Assembly (NCBI GenBank): GCA_947175455.1
Contig: CAMWMW010000160.1
Coordinates: 1 to 5,353, forward strand
Reading direction: 5' to 3'
Source: an uncultured Porphyromonadaceae bacterium
GTDB taxonomy: Bacteria; Bacteroidota; Bacteroidia; Bacteroidales; Muribaculaceae
Length of the DNA stretch: 5,353 nucleotides
Within the stretch, counting starts at the first letter, position 1, and each line of letters opens with the position of its first letter. Shown piece after piece: positions 1 to 5,353 of the stretch. The translations under genes and the position numbers were made by a program. Under the pieces are notes generated by a model. The model saw only the letters and a list, made by a program, of their open reading frames with translations. It was not told the DNA's origin and did no database searches.

Positions 1-18
1 GATTAATACAATATAGAG
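1..18 (+). other. Short leader before batB, possibly the tail of an upstream gene
   Basis: These 18 bases precede the batB start. Stop codons occur in two frames here (TAA at 4-6 and TAG at 14-16), and in the third frame a TAG lies at 24-26 just inside batB. An upstream gene, expected from Bat operon order to be batA, could therefore end here or overlap batB by a few bases, but the sequence does not say which frame is used. No promoter-like element or convincing Shine-Dalgarno site is visible. Confidence 0.3.
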
Positions 19-1068
19 ATGTTTAGTTTCGCATATCCCAAAATACTGTTTCTTTTGTTACTTGTACCGCTGTTCGTGTTGTTATACGCATGGGCGCGTT
101 TCGCAAGAAACAGGAAGCTTAAGAAATTCGGCAAGAAAGACTCCATTTCCGCTCTGATGCCGGAGGTGTCTCCTTATAAGCCGCCAATCAAGATCACACT
201 CCAGATACTTGCGCTTGCCTTTATCGTAATTGCATTTGCAAGACCTTGGGGTGGTATAAAGGATCAGAAGACCACGAAGGAAGGTATAGAGGTAATTATT
301 GCGATGGATGCGTCCAATTCTATGCTTGCTTCAGCAACCGAAGACCCTCAGGGTCCTGACAGGATGCGGACTGCCAAGATGACTCTTGAAAAGCTTATAA
401 ATCGTCTGGACAACGATAGGGTAGGTCTGATTATGTATGCCGGCTCCGCCTATACGCTTATTCCGGTTACCAACGATTATGTCTCTGCCAAGATGTTCCT
501 TAATTCAATCGACCCCTCTCAAATCGCCGATCAGGGTACAAATATAACAGCCGCGCTTGACATGGCTTCTGCGTCATTCAGTGAGGACAAGAATATCGGC
601 AAGGCTGTGATTCTCATAACGGATGCTGAAGAACTTGATGACAGTGAGAGTGTTATGACTGCGGCGAAGACTGCTGCTAAAAATGGTATTCAGCTTGATG
701 TAGTCGGTGTCGGCAGTTCAACTCCGGTTCCGCTTAATGTAAATGGTCAGCCTCTGATTGACGACCAGAGTGGCGAAGCTGTAAGGACAGCCCTTAATGA
801 AGACCTCGCTGCCGATATTGCTAAAGCGGGGAAGGGTATATATGTGAATGCGTCAAACAAGGATGCGCTTACCGAGCTTGACAAACAGCTTGATACTCTT
901 AAGAAATCGGCTTTTGAGTCAAGTCTTTACGCACAGCACGATGAATTGTTTCCTGTCTTTGCTTGGCTGGCTATATTGTGTATTGTACTTGATATTTTTG
1001 TGCTTGACCGTAAAATCGGCTGGCTTGACAGATTTACTTTCTTTTATAAGGAGGATAAGAAAAAATGA
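19..1068 (+). CDS. batB: BatB, membrane-anchored von Willebrand factor A protein of the Bat operon
   Basis: This 349-residue protein has the full BatB layout. TM helices lie at about 7-25, 59-76 and 311-329. A VWA domain spans about 90-295. The metal-ion-dependent adhesion site (MIDAS) is complete: D97-A-S99-N-S101, then T174 in a GTNI turn, then D202 in LITDAEE. The strongly basic loop between TM1 and TM2 (R27 to K40) and the basic C-terminus (DRK, KEDKKK) suggest both are cytoplasmic, which puts the VWA domain in the periplasm. VWA domains with intact MIDAS bind a divalent metal and usually make protein-protein contacts; in Bat and MoxR operons they are thought to act with a MoxR AAA+ ATPase. 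BatB rather than BatA is favoured by the conserved stretches around DNDRVGLIMYAG, NDYVSAKMFLNSI and AKAGKGIYV, and by batC following directly. Small oddities are the Ala in TDAE, where TDGE is common, and a few extra residues after the MIDAS (about 105-113). The start is the first ATG before TM1; there is no strong ribosome site. The stop overlaps batC by 4 nt. Confidence 0.93.
   Translation: MFSFAYPKILFLLLLVPLFVLLYAWARFARNRKLKKFGKKDSISALMPEVSPYKPPIKITLQILALAFIVIAFARPWGGIKDQKTTKEGIEVIIAMDASNSMLASATEDPQGPDRMRTAKMTLEKLINRLDNDRVGLIMYAGSAYTLIPVTNDYVSAKMFLNSIDPSQIADQGTNITAALDMASASFSEDKNIGKAVILITDAEELDDSESVMTAAKTAAKNGIQLDVVGVGSSTPVPLNVNGQPLIDDQSGEAVRTALNEDLAADIAKAGKGIYVNASNKDALTELDKQLDTLKKSAFESSLYAQHDELFPVFAWLAILCIVLDIFVLDRKIGWLDRFTFFYKEDKKK
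1047..1054 (+). promoter_or_regulatory. Strong Shine-Dalgarno site for batC inside the batB 3' end
   Basis: TAAGGAGG lies 10 nt upstream of the batC ATG at 1065 and is part of the batB codons for the YKEDKKK tail. It is the only near-consensus Shine-Dalgarno sequence at a usable distance from a start in this window. Together with the ATGA stop/start overlap it supports the batC start and suggests coupled or boosted BatC translation. Confidence 0.6.
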
Positions 1069-1838
1069 AGACTATGTTGAATTATATGGCACCGCTGTTG
1101 TTTCTGATTTTATCAGCTTTTTCTCTTTCTGCAAGCGCGCAGTCCGTTAGAGAGGAGCGTAAGTTGATCAGTGAGGGAAACAAACTCTTTACGGAAAGAA
1201 AATACGCGGAAGCTGCAAAAAAATATGAGCAGGCGTTATGTGTCAATTCTTTGTCGGCTGTCAGCCGTTATAATCTGGGTCTTGCTCAGATCAAACAGGT
1301 TACCAATCCTCAGGATACCACACCTAAAAGCAAGTCTCTTCTTGATGGCGCCAGAAAGAATCTCGGTGCAGTGGCTTCTCTGGCAAAAGATAAACCGGGA
1401 CTTGCATCAAAAGCTAATTACAATCTGGGGAATCTTGAGTATAATACGAAGGAGTATAAAAATGCCATAGAGTATTATAAGCAAGCCCTTAGAATCAATC
1501 CCGAAGACGAGTCGGCAAGGAAAAATCTGCGAATTGCCCAGAAACAAATGCAGAACCAGGATCAGAACCAGGATCAGAACGAGCAGAATAAAGACCAGAA
1601 TAAAGATCAGGACAAGAATCAGGACAAAGAGCAGAATAAAGACCAAAACAAAGACCAACAGAATAATAACAAAGACGATAAAAAGGAGAACGATAAGAAT
1701 AACAGCATAAGCCAGCAGACTGCAAACCAGATTTTGCAGGCAATGGACAATAAGGAGAATCAGACGCGTGCAAGAGTGAACCGGGCTAACAAGGGGGAGA
1801 AGTCTAATGCGTCAGGAGGATCGAGAAAGAAATGGTGA
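1065..1838 (+). CDS. batC: BatC, exported tetratricopeptide-repeat protein with low-complexity tail
   Basis: A 257-residue protein. A signal peptide (residues 1-25, hydrophobic core LLFLILSAFSL, likely cleavage after ASA before Q26) sends it to the periplasm; there is no further TM helix. TPR-type helices are seen at about 31-64 (EGNKLFTERKYAEAAKKYEQAL, also the RYNLG turn at 68-72) and 115-150 (KANYNLGNLEYNTKEYKNAIEYYKQALRINPEDESA). These fit the TPR pattern of small residues and a Pro-ending loop. A hydrophilic tract rich in Q, N, D and K follows (about 163-213). A short predicted helix (ISQQTANQILQAMDNKENQTRARV, about 215-238) and a basic end in KKW match the way BatC proteins usually finish. 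TPRs are protein-binding scaffolds, and BatC is believed to associate with BatA and BatB in the envelope; that partnership is family knowledge, not shown here. The start overlaps the batB stop (ATGA) and has a strong Shine-Dalgarno site. One nucleotide separates it from the next gene. Confidence 0.9.
   Translation: MKTMLNYMAPLLFLILSAFSLSASAQSVREERKLISEGNKLFTERKYAEAAKKYEQALCVNSLSAVSRYNLGLAQIKQVTNPQDTTPKSKSLLDGARKNLGAVASLAKDKPGLASKANYNLGNLEYNTKEYKNAIEYYKQALRINPEDESARKNLRIAQKQMQNQDQNQDQNEQNKDQNKDQDKNQDKEQNKDQNKDQQNNNKDDKKENDKNNSISQQTANQILQAMDNKENQTRARVNRANKGEKSNASGGSRKKW
1551..1703 (+). repeat. In-frame low-complexity Q/N/D/K repeat tract within batC
   Basis: This stretch is built from degenerate hexamers (CAGAAC, CAGGAT, AATAAA, GACCAG and relatives). 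It begins with near-perfect copies of the 12-mer CAGAACCAGGAT and decays towards the 3' end. It encodes about 50 residues of only Q, N, D, K and E, such as NQDQNQDQNEQNKDQ. The product should be disordered or a loose charged linker between the TPRs and the C-terminal helix. Because the units are multiples of 3 nt, length changes would stay in frame. Confidence 0.85.
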
Positions 1839-1839
1839 T

Positions 1840-2760
1840 ATGAAAACAGGAATGTGGCGCAGACACATATTCAGGTATATTGTAATTGTTTCAGCATTGT
1901 TTGTTGGAACGCTGTCTGCAAATGCCAAAATCAATGATGATCTGTTTGTCAGATGCTCGATTGATAAGTCATCGTTTTATAGTCACGAATGTGTCTCTGC
2001 TACGATGTGGCTGTATACTCCTTATTCTGATATCGCATTTGTAAACGAGGTCGAATCGCCACGTCTTAAAACAGGTGAGTTTTCATATATCTCAAGAGTG
2101 CAGAGTTTCCGTAAGTCTCATAGGGAAAAAGTCAACGGGAAATTGTATTATGCGTTCCCCCTTGCGTCGTTTGTCTTTGCCATGAATGATGCCGGTAAGT
2201 ATACCATGCAGTCCGGAAAATTCGAAATTGGAATAAACTTCCCTGTGGCATATCAAGATCCGTTTTATGGAAAAGTAAGAACAGTCGAGACGAGATCCTG
2301 CATTGTGGATATGAAACCTGTAGACTTTAAAGTGAAATCTTTGCCTGCTGCGCAGGATACGGTTGCTTTTTCAGGCGCGGTCGGAGAATTCAGTGCGAGC
2401 ACAGTTGTTCCGCGAGGAGACATAATAGTGAATGAGGAGGCGAGCGTTATTGTCATCGTGAAAGGAAGAGGGCTGTTAGGTTCTGACATTCTTCCTGAAT
2501 ATCGTGATGCATTTGGGGAGGGGAACAAACTGAAGTCTATTTCCGAACATCTTAATACATATTTCGATGGAGAGTCGATTGTTTCAGAACTTGAACTCGA
2601 ATGTGAGTTCGTGCCTACGGATATCAGGAATTGCCGGATAGGTGCGGTCAGATTCGGTTATTTCAACCCTGAAACCAAAAGATTCGAAGTGGCGGAGTCC
2701 GAGCCTGTAGATATTGATGTAAAGTCTTCAGCAGTGAAAGTCGAACCAGTGTATATTTAA
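1840..2760 (+). CDS. Short BatD-like exported protein lacking the membrane anchor and C-terminal domain
   Basis: Starting at 1840 this gives 306 residues. An ATG at 1807 in the same frame adds 11 charged residues and would overlap batC by 32 nt. The 1840 start sits 1 nt after the batC stop and gives a clean signal peptide: basic MKTGMWRRHIFRY, hydrophobic IVIVSALFVGTL, cleavage near SANA before K30. The mature part is predicted beta-rich and has no TM helix, so it should be soluble in the periplasm. It aligns by eye with the middle of the BatD encoded next door at a nearly constant offset of 126-129 residues. Matches are LFVRCS (35-40) to LFMRAS, NGK (99-101) to DGK, DPFYGK (140-145) to DPFWGN, FSGAVGEF (177-184) to FSGGVGKF, and YFNPET (274-279) to the same six residues. 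It lacks the BatD N-terminal 160 residues, the TM helix and the cytoplasmic domain. Five cysteines (39, 51, 154, 255, 265) are absent from the aligned BatD region. It may be a diverged partial duplicate acting as an accessory subunit; its actual function is unknown. It could also be annotated as a hypothetical or BatD family protein. Confidence 0.85.
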   Translation: MKTGMWRRHIFRYIVIVSALFVGTLSANAKINDDLFVRCSIDKSSFYSHECVSATMWLYTPYSDIAFVNEVESPRLKTGEFSYISRVQSFRKSHREKVNGKLYYAFPLASFVFAMNDAGKYTMQSGKFEIGINFPVAYQDPFYGKVRTVETRSCIVDMKPVDFKVKSLPAAQDTVAFSGAVGEFSASTVVPRGDIIVNEEASVIVIVKGRGLLGSDILPEYRDAFGEGNKLKSISEHLNTYFDGESIVSELELECEFVPTDIRNCRIGAVRFGYFNPETKRFEVAESEPVDIDVKSSAVKVEPVYI

Positions 2761-2769
2761 ACAATTCTT

Positions 2770-4599
2770 ATGTTAAGGAAAACAAGCATATTGCTTATGA
2801 TGTTGCTGATGTCGGCACTCTTGTCGTCAGCCGGGTCAGTGCGTCTTTATGAAAGTCCTGCGCGAGGTAAGCGGTCCATTGAGGTTGGAGACATGTTTTA
2901 TATATATGTCGAGGTCAGCGATATCGATGGCAGACCGGAGATTCCTTCAAACATCGGAGGTGCGAAGGTAATGTATTTCGATCATACGGGGCAATCGTCG
3001 CGGATGTCAAATGTAAACGGTCAGGTAACGCAATCGACCAGCAATACATGGACTGTCACACTCCGAGCCCAGAAAGAAGGCACATATTCGTTCGGACCTA
3101 TTACCGTTGGTGGAGTGAAGAGTAACCAGCTCAGATATACGATTGGTGCTTCCGGCACGGGTACTAACAATCCCGGAGTTGGAAAAACTCCTGATAATTC
3201 TGTTTCTTCCGGAAGCACATCTGACAAACCTAAATTTATAGGCAAGGGTGACGGAAACCTTTTTATGAGAGCAAGTGTGTCAGAGTCTAATGTCTATGAG
3301 CAGCAGGCACTTGTGTATACGGTAAAATTATATACGACATACGATGCCATCAAATTCATAGGAGCCACAGCCGCGCCCAAGTTCGACGGATTCGTTGTCG
3401 AGGAATCAAAAGCCGTATCAAGTTCTCTGGATTATGAGACTCTTGATGGAAAGACCTATGCGACAGCTGTAATTGCAAGATATATAATATTCCCTCAGAT
3501 GACAGGTCAGTTGAAGGTTATCGGAAACACTTATACAGTTTCTGTTGATCAACGCGAGTATTATCATGATCCTTTCTGGGGAAATATGGCTGTAAGCTCA
3601 CCTTTGCAGCTGAATGTCAGCCCGAATGATCTTACAGTAAATGTCAAGGCTCTTCCATCTCCCAAGCCTGCGGATTTTTCAGGAGGTGTAGGTAAATTCA
3701 CAATTGCGTCACAGCTGAAATCCAACAGTTTCAAGACCAATCAAGCCGCCTCGATAGAATATATCGTCACAGGTTCAGGCAATCTCAAATATATTCAGTT
3801 GCCGGATCTTTCAACCTCATTCCCTCCTCAGCTTGAAGTTTATACACCCAAGACAGATGTAAAGGCAAATGTCGGTTCATCAAATGTCTCAGGCTCTGTA
3901 TCATTTGATTATTCTTTTATGCCGCTTGAAGAGGGTGATTTTAAAATACCTTCTGTAAGCCTCGTCTATTTTAATCCTGAAACTGGCAAATATGAGACAT
4001 CGGTTTCAAAAGAATATAATATCACAGTAGGGAAAGGAAAGGCTTCAGGCAAATCACAGACAAACACGAGGCTTAAATTCGATTCCGGTCTTCAGAAGGT
4101 GACTCTTGAAAAACTTTCAAAAGATCACAGTCCCGACATATATAAGTTCAGCTACTGGTTATGGTATATCATACCGTTTGTGTCATTGATAATTTCTGTT
4201 GTTGCGTACAGAAGCTATCTTAAGTCGCATGCAGACATGGCAGCCTTTAACAGCCGCCGCGCTAACAAACTTGCACGGCGCAGGCTTCGGAAGGCGGCTG
4301 CTGCAATGAAGTCTGGCAATTCGGATACCTTTTACGATGAGCTTCTCATTGCATTGTGGGGCTATCTGGGCGATAAACTTAAGATGCCGACTTCCGAACT
4401 GATGAGAGACAACATCAAGACAGTGCTCGAAACCGAGGGTATACCCGAAGACTGTATTTCAGACCTGCTTGATATTCTTGACAGGAGCGAATTCGCAAAA
4501 TACTCGCCTGCGTCCGGTAAAGCAGGGATGTCTGAACTTTATGACAATGCGATAGAGTCGATAAACAAACTTGAAAAATCTTTTAAGGCAGTCAAATGA
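2770..4599 (+). CDS. batD: BatD, single-pass envelope protein with Ig-like periplasmic region and cytoplasmic domain
   Basis: A 609-residue protein of the length and layout usual for BatD (oxygen-tolerance family). A signal peptide covers about 1-22 (basic RK, then a Leu/Met-rich core, likely cleavage near SAG). A first beta domain (about 24-125) ends in a G/S/T/N-rich linker (about 127-155). Two or more further beta domains follow (about 162-290 and 290-422), with the family-like DPFWGN (267-272), FSGGVGKF (303-310) and YFNPET (400-405). A TM helix lies at about 462-482 (WLWYIIPFVSLIISVVAY). Next comes a very basic stretch (RRANKLARRRLRKAAA, about 496-511) expected on the cytoplasmic side, and a helical domain to the end containing FYDELLIALWGYLGDKL and MPTSELMRDN, typical of BatD C-termini. 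The cytoplasmic domain is the natural contact for cytosolic partners such as a MoxR ATPase, but this is inference. The start is the first ATG, 9 nt after the preceding stop, with no Shine-Dalgarno site; other ATGs at residues 10, 11 and 14 would damage the signal peptide. The stop overlaps batE by 4 nt. Confidence 0.92.
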   Translation: MLRKTSILLMMLLMSALLSSAGSVRLYESPARGKRSIEVGDMFYIYVEVSDIDGRPEIPSNIGGAKVMYFDHTGQSSRMSNVNGQVTQSTSNTWTVTLRAQKEGTYSFGPITVGGVKSNQLRYTIGASGTGTNNPGVGKTPDNSVSSGSTSDKPKFIGKGDGNLFMRASVSESNVYEQQALVYTVKLYTTYDAIKFIGATAAPKFDGFVVEESKAVSSSLDYETLDGKTYATAVIARYIIFPQMTGQLKVIGNTYTVSVDQREYYHDPFWGNMAVSSPLQLNVSPNDLTVNVKALPSPKPADFSGGVGKFTIASQLKSNSFKTNQAASIEYIVTGSGNLKYIQLPDLSTSFPPQLEVYTPKTDVKANVGSSNVSGSVSFDYSFMPLEEGDFKIPSVSLVYFNPETGKYETSVSKEYNITVGKGKASGKSQTNTRLKFDSGLQKVTLEKLSKDHSPDIYKFSYWLWYIIPFVSLIISVVAYRSYLKSHADMAAFNSRRANKLARRRLRKAAAAMKSGNSDTFYDELLIALWGYLGDKLKMPTSELMRDNIKTVLETEGIPEDCISDLLDILDRSEFAKYSPASGKAGMSELYDNAIESINKLEKSFKAVK

Positions 4600-5353
4600 A
4601 AATGAAATATAAGATAGTATTTTTTATAGCGTCGGTATTATTGATGTTCCCTTTGAGTGTTATGGCGGATAATTCGCTTGAAAGTGCGGAGAAAGCATAT
4701 AATGAAGGGAAATTTGCCGAGGCGGCTGCTATTTATGGCAAAATTTCTCAGGAACACGGAGTTTCCGCATCTTTGTTGGCAAATATGGGAAATGCTTATG
4801 CAAAAGCAGGAGATTACGGGCAGGCGTTTCTGTGTTATGAAAGGAGTCTTTATCTTGATCCATCGTGCAAAGAGGTCCGTAATAACCGTGCATATATTCT
4901 TTCAAAGATAGAGGATGGCAACAAAGCCAACGCCAAAGGCAAAAATATTTCCGTAGTTGCAGATGAGCCGTCATTTTTCTCGCGGGTGAAACAATATGTC
5001 ACATACAGTCATACGTCAGACACCTGGGCGGTATGGGGGGCTGTTTCGTTTGTTCTGCTCTGTGGTTGCATTGCTTTGTATATATTCCGTACGGAAGTGC
5101 TGTTGCGTAAAATCGGTTTCTTCGGCGGTTTGTCTCTGCTGGTATTGTGTGTTGTCTTTATGACATTCTCTTTTGCATCGGCAAAGGCTTGTCAGTCGCA
5201 TGACCGGGGTGTTGTTACCGGCTTCAAGGTGACATTGTTGACTGAGCCGTTCTCATCTGCAAAAGCTGTCGGCACGCCACTTGAGCGGGGCACGCCACTT
5301 GATATTCTTGAGTCGGAAAACAGTCAGGATGGTGCCGCTGAATGGTATAAGGT
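4596..5353 (+). CDS. batE: BatE, TPR membrane protein with SH3-like domain (3' end missing)
   Basis: An open frame of 252 codons runs off the window, so the C-terminus is not seen. The ATG overlaps the batD stop (ATGA), with a weak AAGG 7 nt upstream; a second ATG two codons later is an alternative. Residues 1-24 form a signal peptide (MKMKYK, then IVFFIASVLLMFPLSV, likely cleavage after VMA). Two TPR units follow: about 27-54 (LESAEKAYNEGKFAEAAAIYGKI) and 57-92 (ASLLANMGNAYAKAGDYGQAFLCYERSLYLDPSC). TM helices lie at about 144-164 and 172-194, joined by a short basic loop (FRTEVLLRK) that should be cytoplasmic. From about 205 (RGVVTGFKVTLLTEPFSSAKAV...EWYKV) the sequence resembles the start of the bacterial SH3-type domain that closes BatE proteins. 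The predicted topology puts both the TPRs and the SH3-like domain in the periplasm. SH3b domains often bind peptides or cell-wall material, but the ligand of BatE is unknown. A short internal repeat of GTPL is seen at about 226-235. Confidence 0.9.
   Translation, partial: MKMKYKIVFFIASVLLMFPLSVMADNSLESAEKAYNEGKFAEAAAIYGKISQEHGVSASLLANMGNAYAKAGDYGQAFLCYERSLYLDPSCKEVRNNRAYILSKIEDGNKANAKGKNISVVADEPSFFSRVKQYVTYSHTSDTWAVWGAVSFVLLCGCIALYIFRTEVLLRKIGFFGGLSLLVLCVVFMTFSFASAKACQSHDRGVVTGFKVTLLTEPFSSAKAVGTPLERGTPLDILESENSQDGAAEWYK
5271..5302 (+). repeat. Short 14-bp direct repeat with 18-bp period in batE
   Basis: GGCACGCCACTTGA occurs at 5271-5284 and again, identically, at 5289-5302. The 18-bp period is six codons, giving GTPLER then GTPLDI in the SH3-like domain. 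Identical synonymous codons in both copies suggest a recent local duplication or gene-conversion-like event rather than chance convergence. Confidence 0.75.

Noticed and set aside
848..1470. Plus-strand open frames at 848-1150 and 1171-1470
   Set aside because: They are out-of-frame shadows of batB and batC with no family features; the real frames carry VWA and TPR signatures.
1407..1773. Two minus-strand open frames opposite batC, one coding a very hydrophobic Val/Leu/Ile/Phe-rich peptide
   Set aside because: They are antisense reflections of the Q/N/D/K repeat tract, where the reverse complement of CAG/GAT/AAT/AAA-type codons reads as hydrophobic residues. They have no supporting start signal and oppose a well-supported gene.
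2265..3245. Minus-strand open frames at 2265-2528 and 3021-3245
   Set aside because: Short frames opposite the two BatD-type genes, without recognisable domains or start signals.
1840..4599. One batD gene split by a frameshift or stop into two parts
   Set aside because: The downstream gene already contains a complete BatD from signal peptide to C-terminal domain, and the short gene has its own signal peptide and repeats the middle region, so this is duplication rather than splitting.
4657..5201. Open frames at 4657-4911 (+), 4729-4974 (-) and 5016-5201 (-)
   Set aside because: They lie within batE, whose own frame runs open from 4596 to the window end with signal peptide, TPRs and TM helices.
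1..5353. Mobile element, defence system, CRISPR array, riboswitch or RNA gene
   Set aside because: No transposase, inverted-repeat ends, spaced direct repeats, tRNA-like or rRNA-like sequence was seen, and coding density leaves no room for an intergenic RNA. The window is a known type of operon with one unusual extra gene.

Overview
The window lies inside an aerotolerance-type Bat operon, probably from a member of the Bacteroidales. The evidence is the gene order batB-batC-(extra gene)-batD-batE, all on the + strand. Further support comes from weak or absent Shine-Dalgarno sites at most starts and from moderate base composition. A gut Bacteroidales lineage would fit, but the sequence does not fix genus or family. 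The upstream half of such operons (a MoxR-type AAA+ ATPase, a DUF58 protein and BatA) would be expected just before base 1 and is not in view.

Layout: 19-1068 batB (membrane-anchored VWA protein); 1065-1838 batC (exported TPR protein with a long Q/N/D/K-rich tail); 1840-2760 a short, exported BatD-like protein without membrane anchor; 2770-4599 full-length batD (Ig-like periplasmic region, one TM helix, cytoplasmic helical domain); 4596-end batE (signal peptide, TPRs, two TM helices and the start of an SH3-like domain), cut off by the window edge. Junctions are -4, +1, +9 and -4 nt, so the genes are almost certainly cotranscribed and probably translationally coupled. No internal promoter, terminator, RNA gene, mobile element or CRISPR array was seen, and there is no gap longer than 18 bases.

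How the parts fit: hydrophobicity and positive-inside charge place the VWA domain of BatB, the TPRs of BatC and BatE, and the beta-rich parts of both BatD proteins on the periplasmic side. Only short loops and the C-terminal domain of BatD face the cytoplasm. This suggests an envelope complex assembled by VWA-MIDAS and TPR contacts, with the BatD tail as the likeliest link to the cytoplasmic MoxR ATPase. The biochemical function of Bat proteins is not settled; the aerotolerance label comes from Bacteroides fragilis genetics.

The most interesting item is the extra gene at 1840-2760. By hand alignment it is co-linear with the middle of BatD (about residues 164-420). It lacks BatD's N-terminal domain, TM helix and cytoplasmic domain, and it has five cysteines where the aligned part of BatD has none. 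It looks like an old partial duplication turned into a soluble periplasmic partner.
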